Shown piece after piece: positions 17,294 to 25,964 of a DNA stretch of 64,000 bases. This DNA is from a bacterium (GTDB lineage: Bacteria > Electryoneota > B3-LCP). The stretch lies in contig JAPKYS010000023.1 in NCBI GenBank assembly GCA_026394195.1, forward strand, positions 186,001-250,000, written 5' to 3'. Position numbers and translations under genes: made by a program. Position 1 is the first letter of the stretch; the number at the start of each line of letters is the position of its first letter. The notes under the pieces were generated by a model that did no database searches, was not told where the DNA came from, and saw only the letters and a list, made by a program, of their open reading frames with translations.

Positions 17294-18404
17294 TAATCCC
17301 GCCGGTATAGGAACTACGATTAAAGTTCCGCTGAGTCGTCAGCCCTATGAGGTCCACCTCGGTTCGGGGACGCGGTCAAAATTCCCTGAATTATTCAGGC
17401 AATTCGGACGGGGGAGAGCATTTTGGGTGACGGATCGCAACGTAGAGAAAGCCTGGGGATCTGAGCTCCACGAGCTCGGCGCCACCCCAGCGGCAAATCT
17501 ATTCGTATTGCCTCCCGGAGAAGACCAGAAAACCCTGGCGACGGTCGAGCGTCTCTGTCGTCGGTGGATTGTCAACGGCGTCGAACGAGGGGACACCATC
17601 GTCGCTTGTGGTGGTGGAGTGATCGGAGATATTGCCGGCTTCAGCGCGGCATGTTATCAACGTGGTATTTCGTTCATCCAGGTTCCTACGACGCTGTTGT
17701 CCATGGTAGACGCATCCGTAGGCGGGAAAACCGGAGTCGATTTGCCGGAAGGTAAAAACCTGATCGGCGCGTTCCACCAACCTCTGTTCGTACTGGTCGA
17801 TATCGATTTTTTAAAGACGCTGCCGCCACATAGGTTAATCGATGGCTACGCAGAGGTCTTAAAAACTGCCTTGATCGGCGACCTGACGCTGTTTGATTTT
17901 CTAAAGAGCGGCGGACAACAACAAATCCTGAAGGGCGAACCGCAAGCGCTGTTCAAAGCTGTCACTGCATGTGTGCAGTTCAAAGCTAACGTGGTGGCAA
18001 AAGACGAGAAAGAAACCGATCTACGGCGCATCTTGAATTTCGGTCATACCGTTGGGCACGCTCTGGAAACGAGTGGCGGGTTTCAACAGCTTAGCCACGG
18101 CGAAGCCGTCCTCTGGGGGCTTTGTGCTGCCATCGAATTGTCGATGTTTACAGGTACATTAATCATTGATAAAGGCGGAGAAATACAATTATTGCTTCAA
18201 CCTTTACTTGAACATATTCCCGCCCTCGATTTCGATCCTCAGGCATTGTACCAGCTTTTATTACATGATAAGAAAGTGCTGGATGGAATACCTCATTGGG
18301 TTCTGCTTGAAGAGGTAGGAAAACCGGTAATACGAAAAGACGTTTCCCAGCCCCAGATCTTGGAAGTCTTAGGCAGGCTTAAACTCAAAATGGGGCGATT
18401 GTAA
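17271..18404 (+). CDS. aroB: 3-dehydroquinate synthase
   Basis: 377 residues from a TTG start that overlaps the preceding gene. Second step of the shikimate pathway: cyclises DAHP to 3-dehydroquinate using NAD+ and a divalent metal. Marks: VLPPGEDQKTLATVERL, the NAD-binding ACGGGVIGDIAGFSAACYQRG, PTTLLSMVDASVGGKTGVDL, GYAEVLKTALIGD, the metal-ligand region RILNFGHTVGHALE and LSHGEAVLWGL. aroQ, the next pathway step, follows after 30 bp. Confidence 0.97.
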   Translation: MSTIPKTDNPAGIGTTIKVPLSRQPYEVHLGSGTRSKFPELFRQFGRGRAFWVTDRNVEKAWGSELHELGATPAANLFVLPPGEDQKTLATVERLCRRWIVNGVERGDTIVACGGGVIGDIAGFSAACYQRGISFIQVPTTLLSMVDASVGGKTGVDLPEGKNLIGAFHQPLFVLVDIDFLKTLPPHRLIDGYAEVLKTALIGDLTLFDFLKSGGQQQILKGEPQALFKAVTACVQFKANVVAKDEKETDLRRILNFGHTVGHALETSGGFQQLSHGEAVLWGLCAAIELSMFTGTLIIDKGGEIQLLLQPLLEHIPALDFDPQALYQLLLHDKKVLDGIPHWVLLEEVGKPVIRKDVSQPQILEVLGRLKLKMGRL

Positions 18405-18434
18405 GAAGCAATCATTTAAAGGAAAACATTAATC

Positions 18435-18872
18435 ATGAAGCCAACAATCCTGATCCTGAATGGTCCAAACCTTAATCTGCTGGGGATTCGCGAACCGCAT
18501 ATCTATGGCCGTAAAAGCTTGGATGACGTCTACCAGAGTTTGCGTGAAAGATTTCCGGAAGTGACGTTTCAAACCTTCCAGTCCAACTCTGAGGGAGCCT
18601 TGATAGACCGCCTGCATGAAGCTCGTGGGCAGGTGATGGGCGTGGTCTTCAACCCCGGAGCCTATACCCATACGTCCATCGCTCTCTATGACGCCGTTAA
18701 AGCTGTGGAACTTCACGTCATTGAAGTGCATCTGTCATTGCCGGAAGCACGCGAGCAGTACAGGCATCATTCATATGTCACTCCAGCCTGTCAGGGTCGG
18801 ATAGCCGGTTTGGGTGCAATTGGTTACCAACTGGCGGTTGAGGCGTTGCTCAATTCCACAAAACCTATGTAA
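18435..18872 (+). CDS. aroQ: Type II 3-dehydroquinate dehydratase
   Basis: 145 residues, normal for the dodecameric type II enzyme, which dehydrates 3-dehydroquinate to 3-dehydroshikimate. Family motifs: LILNGPNLNLLGIREPHIYG (the active-site tyrosine lies just after, at the lid loop), FQSNSEGALIDRLHEA, VVFNPGAYTHTSIALYDAV, EVHLSLPEAREQYRHHSYVTP and GRIAGLGAIGYQLAVEAL. AGGAAAAC provides a modest ribosome binding site. It directly follows aroB. Confidence 0.97.
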   Translation: MKPTILILNGPNLNLLGIREPHIYGRKSLDDVYQSLRERFPEVTFQTFQSNSEGALIDRLHEARGQVMGVVFNPGAYTHTSIALYDAVKAVELHVIEVHLSLPEAREQYRHHSYVTPACQGRIAGLGAIGYQLAVEALLNSTKPM

Positions 18873-18928
18873 TCGGCGCAGAATACCCCAAATGACCTTA
18901 AGTAATGCTTTAGCATTCGGAGAATACT

Positions 18929-19957
18929 TTGAGTCCGGATATTGCTCACACGCTCCCAGGGAATAAGGGAAAAAATCCCTTCCATGTCACCGTTTTCGAT
19001 CCCGAACGGGACAAACCAGCCTGGATTAAAGCCTTTGGGTCAGCAGATAACTCCACCCTGTTTCAAACGCATAGCTTTCTCAACTATCACCCGCAGGGGA
19101 GATTTGATAATCATCACTTGATATTCTGGCAGGGCGATGAACCGCGTGCTCTGATGACGGGAGCCGTCCGTGAGATCGACAGGAAGAAGGCGCTGGTTTC
19201 TTATCCCGGAGCCTCCTATGGTGGCTTGATTCATCCTCCCGGACTGTCCTTTAACATGGCAGATCACCTGGTACAATCTCTGCTGCGCTACACTCGTTCG
19301 GCAGGGTTCAAGATTCTCTCGATGACCCCACCACCCGCTATCTATACTTCATGGCCCAGCGATATTATCATGTTTCATCTGCTTAAAGCGGGATTTCACT
19401 ACGCCAAGCGTGAAATCACCCAGGCAATCCCGCTCTATTATCCGGATGGTGATATTTTCCGCACGATCTGCAACAAGACCCGCACCGCCATTCGCAAAGC
19501 CATGAAATCCGAACTGGTCGTCGAAGAAGACATTCCGTTGTCCGATCAAAATCTAGAAATCTTCTATCCTCTGCTTTTTGACAACCGGAAGCGTTTGGGC
19601 GTAACGCCTACACATAACCTGCCTGAGCTGAAGCGCCTGCGCGACCTCATCCCCGATCAATTATCTCTGTCGCTGGTCAAATATCAAGGTATTCCGGTGG
19701 CAGGTATATTGAATTTTGTGTGCAATGCCCGAGTGCTCTTGATCTTTTACGTCTGCCATGATTGGGACTATCAGGAACTCCGTCCGGTACCGCTCCTGAT
19801 TTTAAGCACTATCCAATGGGCGAACCGCCGCGGTTTTCGGCACCTGGATTTCGGTACCTCAACCCTGAACATGGAACCCAATTGGGGTTTGATTAAATTC
19901 AAGGAGAACTTCGGGTCGATCGGTTATTTCCGCGATACGCTCAGCATAAATCTATGA
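18929..19957 (+). CDS. FemAB/GNAT-like acyl- or aminoacyl-transferase
   Basis: 342 residues from a TTG start with GGAG (18919-18922) 6 bases upstream. The layout is that of the FemAB-like double GNAT fold: an early FQTHSFLNYHPQGRFDN segment, a middle CNKTRTAIRKAMKSELVVEE stretch typical of FemAB-like proteins, and a C-terminal GNAT core LVKYQGIPVAGILNFV / HLDFGTSTLNMEPNWGLIKF with KENFG near the end. Related proteins occur in polysaccharide or peptidoglycan-bridge gene sets. Substrate unknown; the GT-C glycosyltransferase directly downstream suggests surface glycan or lipid modification. Confidence 0.7.
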   Translation: MSPDIAHTLPGNKGKNPFHVTVFDPERDKPAWIKAFGSADNSTLFQTHSFLNYHPQGRFDNHHLIFWQGDEPRALMTGAVREIDRKKALVSYPGASYGGLIHPPGLSFNMADHLVQSLLRYTRSAGFKILSMTPPPAIYTSWPSDIIMFHLLKAGFHYAKREITQAIPLYYPDGDIFRTICNKTRTAIRKAMKSELVVEEDIPLSDQNLEIFYPLLFDNRKRLGVTPTHNLPELKRLRDLIPDQLSLSLVKYQGIPVAGILNFVCNARVLLIFYVCHDWDYQELRPVPLLILSTIQWANRRGFRHLDFGTSTLNMEPNWGLIKFKENFGSIGYFRDTLSINL

Positions 19958-19989
19958 CGGGCATCTTTCAAGTGTTCTAAATTGCTCAC

Positions 19990-21174
19990 ATGAAGATAGA
20001 AGTCAAAGCGCTTCTCATCGCCGGTTTGCTGCTCAGAGCAGTCTTGCTCATTTGTACGCCTCTGATCGAAACACCTTCGGTTATCCCTTATTACAACGAT
20101 GAAGCAGCGCACCTCAATTACGTGCGCTACCTGGCAAATCATAATCAGCTTCCGGTTCAATCCCAATCGATTAAGGATGGAATCGAAAAAGCTGGATTCG
20201 AATACTATCAGGCGCCTCTCTATTACCTGTTGGTTCGACCATTTTTTGATTTGGGCAGAAATTTAACTCCGGGGCATGAGTTGCTCTGGGTTAGAATCTT
20301 TTCAATGTTTTTCACAATGGCCGGCGCGCTGATATTTTACCGGTCAATTCTGCGATTTATCCCTGACGCTTCAATTGCCGCATCAAGTCTGCTGCTGGCT
20401 CTTCTGAGTGGAATCCCAGCCCGTTTTGGCAGCATCGTCACCAATGACAGTCTGCTGTTTGCGCTCTCCTGTCTCTTCTTCGCTCTGATTCTTCAAATTC
20501 TAAGGGATGGCTGCGATTGGAGGCTTTTTTCCGCCGGAGTGATGATCGTTATTGCGGGTCTGTGGACCAAGGCTTCATTCATCGTGATTCTGCCGATCCT
20601 GCCGATTGCTCTGCTGATGGAATCGCCAAGATCGAGCTTAAAAGCCTTGCTATCCTTGCTTATCCCTCTTGCAGCCATCTTGCCCTGGTACCTGCGAAAC
20701 TACGATCTCTACGGTACGGTACTGCCACTGTCTATTGGATTTGGGCAGTCTGACCCGATCAATGCTGCCAATCTGCTGTGGCGAGTGTGCCATACAGGCA
20801 TTTACTTTGTCAGGACTTTTATTTTCCCCTTCGATCAGCTCTGGGGAGGTCCCTTCGATACCATGATTTGGGTATTGGAAGGGTTGGCATTATTGGCCTT
20901 TATTTTATGGGGTACGATGGCGTTGTTAAAGCATGACTTGAGGCTCTTCCGGGTGGGCATCCTGGCTGTAGGATGCAATTTGCTCAGTTACCTTTTGCTG
21001 AACCGAACCTATTTTCAGGCTGAAGCGCGCCTGTTTCTTCCCGCGCTACCTTTCATTTATCTCGCTTTGGCCATTGGGGTGGATCACTTGACGGGAAAAA
21101 GGAAAAATCTAACCTTCGCCATCTTGGGATTGTGGGTTGTATTGCCTTGGTTGGAAATACTTAATAAGCTCTAA
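19990..21174 (+). CDS. GT-C fold membrane glycosyltransferase (PMT/ArnT-like)
   Basis: 394 residues with about ten hydrophobic helices. The first extracytoplasmic loop holds PYYNDEAAHLNYVRYLANH, the acidic D-E pair expected of GT-C enzymes that use polyprenyl-phosphate sugars. Next come EYYQAPLYYLLVRPF and the LLALLSGIPARFGSIVTNDS region of the PMT/dolichyl-mannosyltransferase type. It would transfer a sugar to a lipid or protein on the periplasmic face. Donor and acceptor are unknown. It is shorter than ArnT (~550 residues) and lacks a soluble C-terminal domain. Confidence 0.72.
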   Translation: MKIEVKALLIAGLLLRAVLLICTPLIETPSVIPYYNDEAAHLNYVRYLANHNQLPVQSQSIKDGIEKAGFEYYQAPLYYLLVRPFFDLGRNLTPGHELLWVRIFSMFFTMAGALIFYRSILRFIPDASIAASSLLLALLSGIPARFGSIVTNDSLLFALSCLFFALILQILRDGCDWRLFSAGVMIVIAGLWTKASFIVILPILPIALLMESPRSSLKALLSLLIPLAAILPWYLRNYDLYGTVLPLSIGFGQSDPINAANLLWRVCHTGIYFVRTFIFPFDQLWGGPFDTMIWVLEGLALLAFILWGTMALLKHDLRLFRVGILAVGCNLLSYLLLNRTYFQAEARLFLPALPFIYLALAIGVDHLTGKRKNLTFAILGLWVVLPWLEILNKL

Positions 21175-21210
21175 ATCGTAGCGAGGTCATCAGAACTATA
21201 TCTGGCAGGT

Positions 21211-22188
21211 GTGCACTTGAAATCAGTACACGTAAAAATCAGCTATTCCTTCTTGAAAATCCTTGGCGGTTCTGATTTGTCTCTGCGCAGACTGCCCATG
21301 ATGTCGGCGGTCAGCGTCAATCCGGGACCAATTGTATGGTTGACAGCCTGCGTTCACGGTGACGAGGTCTGCGGCATTGTCATCATTCAGGAAGTTTTCA
21401 AGAAGATCAGGCAGCGACTGCTGTGCGGATCCATTCACGCCTTTCCATTGATGAATCCGATCGGCTTTGAATCCGCCTCACGCAATATCACCATGAGCCG
21501 TGAAGACCTGAATCGCTCCTTTCCAGGAGATCCCACCGGTTCGCTGGGCAAGCGGATCGCTCACCTCATCTTCAGCCAAATCATGGCGACGCGACCCAGT
21601 CTAGTATTGGATCTTCACAACGATTGGGCCAAGTCGATTCCCTACGCCCTGATCGACCGTAATCCGGGCAGCGACTATAAAAACGCCTACGAGAAAACCA
21701 TCGAATTCGCTAAACAAACCGGATTCGCCTGCATCATTGATCGGGATGAGCTTAGCAGCACCCTCTCCTGCAATCTCTTGTTGAACGACGTGCCCGCATT
21801 GACGCTGGAATTGGGTGAACCGAAGGTGGTAAACGAAATCAACGTAAAACACGGTTTAGGAGCGATCTGGAACGTTCTGGCGCACCTTGGAATGACCGCG
21901 CCTTTGCAGGAACGTATCAGTTTTCCTCTGCCGCCGACTTACGGTTCGGGTCAACTTTTAGGATATGCTGAGCGCCCCGTCAGCTCGCGGAGCGGCATCA
22001 TTCGTTTCATGGCAAAACCGGGTGACGCTTTAATAAAGGGGCAAGCTTTCGCCAGGATTGTGAACGCATTCGGTAAGCATTTGGATACCGTCAGAGCGGT
22101 GGAAGATGCTCTGGTGTTAGGTTATTCCGATTCATCCGCCGTATTTCCCGGCATGCCGATCATGGCATTTGGGGTACAGTTGGGTTAG
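21211..22188 (+). CDS. Succinylglutamate desuccinylase/aspartoacylase-family metallohydrolase
   Basis: 325 residues, probably from a GTG at 21211 (a TTG at 21217 is an alternative). Zinc site marks of the AstE/ASPA branch of the M14 fold: ACVHGDEVCGIVII (HxxE), SREDLNRSFPG, VLDLHNDW (third ligand) and LTLELGEPKVV (catalytic Glu). A C-terminal beta domain (SGIIRFMAKPGDALIKGQAF) resembles the lid of related proteins. It would hydrolyse an N-acyl amino acid or amide. Last gene of the long plus-strand run; the hairpin at 22232-22256 follows. Confidence 0.82.
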   Translation: MHLKSVHVKISYSFLKILGGSDLSLRRLPMMSAVSVNPGPIVWLTACVHGDEVCGIVIIQEVFKKIRQRLLCGSIHAFPLMNPIGFESASRNITMSREDLNRSFPGDPTGSLGKRIAHLIFSQIMATRPSLVLDLHNDWAKSIPYALIDRNPGSDYKNAYEKTIEFAKQTGFACIIDRDELSSTLSCNLLLNDVPALTLELGEPKVVNEINVKHGLGAIWNVLAHLGMTAPLQERISFPLPPTYGSGQLLGYAERPVSSRSGIIRFMAKPGDALIKGQAFARIVNAFGKHLDTVRAVEDALVLGYSDSSAVFPGMPIMAFGVQLG

Positions 22189-22231
22189 TCTGAACTTTCC
22201 GCATCATAAACGACTGGTTCCCTTAAATACA

Positions 22232-22256
22232 AAAGCGACGGTCTATCCGTCGCTTT
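22232..22256 (-). terminator. Hairpin terminator after tRNA-Arg (probably bidirectional)
   Basis: A perfect 10-bp stem AAAGCGACGG / CCGTCGCTTT with a 5-base loop. On the minus strand it follows the tRNA gene by a few bases and ends in GCTTTTGTATT. On the plus strand it lies 43 bp after the AstE-like gene and ends in CTTTCTTC. Confidence 0.75.
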
Positions 22257-22261
22257 CTTCG

Positions 22262-22335
22262 TGCCCCTGAGACGATTCGAACGTCCGACACGCGGTTTAG
22301 GAAACCGCTGCTCTATCCGTCTGAGCTACAGGGGC
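22262..22335 (-). tRNA. tRNA-Arg(CCT)
   Basis: A complete 74-base cloverleaf on the minus strand: acceptor GCCCCTG/CAGGGGC, D stem GCTC/GAGC, anticodon stem GCGGT/ACCGC with loop TTCCTAA (anticodon CCT, decoding AGG), variable loop GTGTC, T arm GGACG-TTCGAAT-CGTCT, discriminator A. CCA is not encoded. Confidence 0.96.
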
Positions 22336-22419
22336 GATGGTTGAAAATATATAACAATTTCCAGGTCAGATCAAGAGCTAATTTCTGGAACTTTAGTGAA
22401 GGATGCGCCGGGAAATTGC

Positions 22420-22448
22420 TTGACATTAATCTGAAAAAAACCTATATT
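22420..22448 (+). promoter_or_regulatory. Near-consensus sigma-70 promoter of proS
   Basis: TTGACA (22420-22425), 17 bp, TATATT (22443-22448). Transcription would start near 22455, 35 bases before the proS ATG at 22490; a GGAAG sequence lies between as ribosome binding site. Confidence 0.85.
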
Positions 22449-22489
22449 TATGGTTTAATAATCTCGAAGCATCCCAGGAAGAAAAAAAC

Positions 22490-24199
22490 ATGCGTTTTTC
22501 ACAAGCCTTCATCCCGACTCTTAAGGAAACGCCCTCCGACGCAGTCATCCCTTCGCACCAGTTGATGACTCGTGCGGGGATGGTGCGACAGTTAGCCGCA
22601 GGCGTCTACTCTGATCTGCCGTTTGGTTGGCGCGCGATGTTGAAAGCGACCGCCATTGTCAGAGAAGAGATGAACCGCATCGGAGCACAGGAATTATACC
22701 TGCCGGTGATAAATCCAATTGAAGTCTGGGAAGAGACCGGGCGCGCTCAGGGTTTCGGTGACGAGATGTTTCGGCTGAAGGATCGCAAGGGACGCCCCAT
22801 GTGTCTGGCTCCGACGCATGAAGAGATCATCTGTGATTTAGCCCGGACATTCATCCGATCTTACCGGGAGTTACCGCAGATCTGGTACCAGATCCAGACC
22901 AAGATGCGAGATGAACCTCGCCCACGTTCGGGCATCTTGCGGGCTCGCCAGTTCATTATGAAGGATTCTTACAGCCTGGACGTCGATGAGGAAGGTTTGG
23001 ATCACAGCTACCAGCTGCACGACCAGGCCTACCGCCGCATTTTCGACCGTTGCGGATTGCAGTACTTCGTCGTCGGAGCATCCAGCGGGCTGATGGGTGG
23101 GAGTGGATCGCAGGAATTTATGGTCGAATCTCCATCTGGCGAGGATCGCGTAGCCCATTGTAAGTCTTGTGGATATGCTGCCAACATCGAAGTTGCCACA
23201 TCCAAAGCTCCGAAAATAATCGATCCACCCACTGAAAATGAGGGGGCAGATCCGCAGCAGGTACATACCCCCAACAAGAGGTCGATTGAGGAGGTCAGTG
23301 GTTTCCTCAAGGTAGCGCCGGAACGATTGATCAAAACGCTGATCGTGATCGATGCCAACGGCAACCCTCTGATGGCTCTCTTAGCCGGCGATGATGAACT
23401 TCAGGAATCGAAGCTCATCGCAGCCCTCGGTGGCCCGTTCCGTCCTGCTGCGCCCGAGGAGATCAAGGATCTATTCGGCTGTGAGGCGGGATCGTTAGGA
23501 CCGGTTAAAGCGCCTAAAATGCCAATCCTGGCTGATAACCGCCTCAAGGGCGGAAAAAATCGCATCACCGGAGTCAACGTCGACCATTACCACATGTCCG
23601 GCATTGAGGTTAGTAAGCACTTCCAGCCCGATCGGTTCTGCGACTTGCGCGAGGTGCGTGAGAGCGAAGGCTGCTCTCTTTGCGGAGCGCCCTTGCGGGT
23701 AACCAACGCCATCGAACTCGGTCATATCTTCAAACTTGGAACCAAATACTCCCTGGCGATGGGAGCCAACGTTCTGGATGCAGAAGGGCACGAACGACCG
23801 ATCATCATGGGAAGCTACGGCATCGGTATTGGCAGAATCGTCGCTTGTGCCATCGAATTGGGATACGATAATGACGGAATTCGCTGGCCAAAATCGTTGG
23901 CTCCCTATGACGTCGCACTAATAGCAATTAATCTTAAGGACCCTGAGGTACAGCGTCAGGCTGAAGCGCTTTACCAAAAATTGCAGGAAGAAGGGCTTGA
24001 AGTCCTCTACGACGACCGTGAGGTCAGTCCCGGCTTCAAATTCAAGGATGCAGACCTGCTGGGGATACCCTTTCATGTGGTCATCAGCCCCAAGAGTTTA
24101 GCCGGGGGTGGGGTGGAAGTCAAAGAACGCTGGATAGGTCAGAAACAGATTATTCCCATTTCGGACTTAAACGCCCGATTGCGGAGTCAGCATGAATGA
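22490..24199 (+). CDS. proS: Prolyl-tRNA synthetase (bacterial type with editing domain)
   Basis: 569 residues. Charges tRNA-Pro with proline. Class II motifs: motif 1 region MTRAGMVRQLAAGVYSDLPF, CLAPTHEEIICDLAR, motif 2 RDEPRPRSGILRARQFIMKDSYS (K-M-R-D context), motif 3 GSYGIGIGRIVACAIE. A ~150-residue insertion (about 230-390) with LAGDDELQESKL and KNRITGVNVDHYHMSG is the YbaK-like editing domain that removes mis-charged alanine. C-terminal anticodon-binding domain. Own promoter at 22420-22448; overlaps the next gene by 8 bases. Confidence 0.97.
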   Translation: MRFSQAFIPTLKETPSDAVIPSHQLMTRAGMVRQLAAGVYSDLPFGWRAMLKATAIVREEMNRIGAQELYLPVINPIEVWEETGRAQGFGDEMFRLKDRKGRPMCLAPTHEEIICDLARTFIRSYRELPQIWYQIQTKMRDEPRPRSGILRARQFIMKDSYSLDVDEEGLDHSYQLHDQAYRRIFDRCGLQYFVVGASSGLMGGSGSQEFMVESPSGEDRVAHCKSCGYAANIEVATSKAPKIIDPPTENEGADPQQVHTPNKRSIEEVSGFLKVAPERLIKTLIVIDANGNPLMALLAGDDELQESKLIAALGGPFRPAAPEEIKDLFGCEAGSLGPVKAPKMPILADNRLKGGKNRITGVNVDHYHMSGIEVSKHFQPDRFCDLREVRESEGCSLCGAPLRVTNAIELGHIFKLGTKYSLAMGANVLDAEGHERPIIMGSYGIGIGRIVACAIELGYDNDGIRWPKSLAPYDVALIAINLKDPEVQRQAEALYQKLQEEGLEVLYDDREVSPGFKFKDADLLGIPFHVVISPKSLAGGGVEVKERWIGQKQIIPISDLNARLRSQHE

Positions 24200-24551
24200 C
24201 GAAAAGGACGAATTTCCGAATTCTACAGCCCAATCGGCTGAATCTTCACCCGAAGAGCTGCGCTTGCAGGAAGAAAGTAAGATCGCCTCGATTTTGGCTT
24301 ACGTTCCCTTTCTCTGCTTTTATCCCCTCCTCGTCAAGCGGGATGATCCTGTTGCCTATCATCACGGCAAACAAGGAGTCTTCCTCTTTGCTGTGGAACT
24401 GTTTGCCATCGCCATGCGTTGGGATTTTGTCTGGAACTTCATCCTGATCCTCTGTGGCGCCATAGCCATCTGGGGCATGGTATCAGCCCTGCGTGGCGAT
24501 TCTTTCCGAATCCCGGTCATCTCAGATCTTCTGGACAGATATAAACCATAG
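24192..24551 (+). CDS. Small DUF4870-like membrane protein
   Basis: 119 residues: an acidic N-terminus of ~33 residues, then helices around SILAYVPFLCFYPLLV, GVFLFAVELFAIAMRW and FVWNFILILCGAIAIWGMVS. The AYHHGKQGVFLFAVE segment matches the 'HA.QG' type stretch of DUF4870/Tic20-like small membrane proteins. Function unknown. It overlaps proS by 8 bases and is probably co-transcribed with it. Confidence 0.6.
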   Translation: MNDEKDEFPNSTAQSAESSPEELRLQEESKIASILAYVPFLCFYPLLVKRDDPVAYHHGKQGVFLFAVELFAIAMRWDFVWNFILILCGAIAIWGMVSALRGDSFRIPVISDLLDRYKP

Positions 24552-24552
24552 A

Positions 24553-24558
24553 TATAAT
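24553..24558 (+). promoter_or_regulatory. Possible -10 box upstream of the SPT-like gene
   Basis: A perfect TATAAT 46 bp before the ATG at 24610. The matching -35 is poor (TTCTGG, 18 bp upstream), so this is only a candidate start for the lipid cluster separate from proS. Confidence 0.3.
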
Positions 24559-24609
24559 AAACAGCGTTAATAACTCGGTTAGAGCAAACCACCATCGTAA
24601 GGACGTTGA

Positions 24610-25794
24610 ATGAGAATTCGAGACAGAGCAAAAAACTTCACGGCTGCGCGTGAAATCCGGGAACTGGGATATTACCCTTATTTCCGTCCCATTGAGTCCG
24701 ATCAGGATACCATCGTAGAACTCCACGGGAAAAAGGTCCTGATGCTAGGGTCTAATAATTATCTCGGATTGACCAATCATCCCGAGGTCAAAGCAGCGGC
24801 CATAGAAGCCATCGGGCTTTATGGAACAGGCTGCGCCGGCTCTCCCTTCCTGAACGGCACGCTGCGCATCCACCTTCAGCTCGCTGATAAACTGGCAGAG
24901 TTCGTCAACAAAGAAGCCGTACTGCTCTATTCTACTGGTTTTCAAGTCAATCAAGGGGTGATTTCCACGGTGGTCTGGAAGGATTCTGTGGTCATCGCTG
25001 ACAAATATGATCATGCGTCAATCGTCGATGGCTGCCGGTTGGCTTTCGGCAAATATTTGAAATACGACCATAACGATATGGCGGACCTGGAGAGGATCCT
25101 GGCGAATCTACCTGATGCCAAAGCGAAACTTATCGTGGTCGACGGTATCTTCTCCATGGAAGGCGATATTGCCAAGCTGCCGGAGATCGTCGCTCTGGCC
25201 GAGCGCTTTGATGCCGACGTCATGGTCGATGACGCCCATTCCATCGGTGTAATCGGTCCTAAAGGTGACGGCACCGCCGCTCATTTTGGACTGACAGACA
25301 AAGTTTCGATGATCATGGGAACCTTCTCCAAGTCGTTGGCGTCGATCGGCGGTTTTGTCGCCTCTGATGCATATACGATCGACTATCTGAAGCACCATTC
25401 GCGTTCGCTGATCTTCTCCGCATCGATGCCGCCGGCATCCGCCGCCTCCGTTTTAAAAGCCCTCGAAATCTTATTACGTGAACCGGAACGCCGTCAAAAG
25501 TTATGGGATAATACCCATCGTATGATCAACGGTTTACGGCAGTCTGGATTTGATTTGGGTCTCACCGAAACTCCTATCATTCCGGTCATTGTGGGAGATG
25601 ATCTGAAGGTTTTTGCCTTCTGTAAAAGGCTCCAGGATGAAGGCATCTTCGTCAATCCAATTGTTTCACCGGCAGTGCAGGCTGGTATGCAGCTCATTCG
25701 CATTTCTCTGATGTCAACTCATTCGTTTGATCAAGTTGATTTCGCTCTGGAAACATTAGCGAAGGTAGGAAAAGAACTGGAATTGATCTCATGA
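24610..25794 (+). CDS. Serine palmitoyltransferase-like alpha-oxoamine synthase
   Basis: 394 residues, PLP-dependent fold type I. The family joins an amino acid to an acyl thioester with loss of CO2. The subgroup can be read from key sites: the PLP lysine lies in [18 protein letters not shown], the serine-palmitoyltransferase form, whereas Kbl and BioF have GTLGKA. The regions [62 protein letters not shown] and [19 protein letters not shown] closely follow what I recall of Bacteroides SPT. It would make 3-ketosphinganine-type products from serine and a fatty acyl thioester. The GNAT acyltransferase and reductase at 28473 and 29585 fit the next steps. A glycine C-acetyltransferase role is the main alternative. 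Confidence 0.85.
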   Translation: MRIRDRAKNFTAAREIRELGYYPYFRPIESDQDTIVELHGKKVLMLGSNNYLGLTNHPEVKAAAIEAIGLYGTGCAGSPFLNGTLRIHLQLADKLAEFVNKEAVLLYSTGFQVNQGVISTVVWKDSVVIADKYDHASIVDGCRLAFGKYLKYDHNDMADLERILANLPDAKAKLIVVDGIFSMEGDIAKLPEIVALAERFDADVMVDDAHSIGVIGPKGDGTAAHFGLTDKVSMIMGTFSKSLASIGGFVASDAYTIDYLKHHSRSLIFSASMPPASAASVLKALEILLREPERRQKLWDNTHRMINGLRQSGFDLGLTETPIIPVIVGDDLKVFAFCKRLQDEGIFVNPIVSPAVQAGMQLIRISLMSTHSFDQVDFALETLAKVGKELELIS

Positions 25795-25964
25795 CTAGGC
25801 TTTTAACTGGAAAGAGCTGCACTTCGTTCGTAAGAACTCGTCACCATGTAGTGTAATCTCATGAAAGGAATGCAGATTATACTGCGACAACTCCAGGGTC
25901 AAACATCAGGGAAATAAAAAGGACAGGGATAAACGCAACCCACTCAACACCAATAGGAAATATC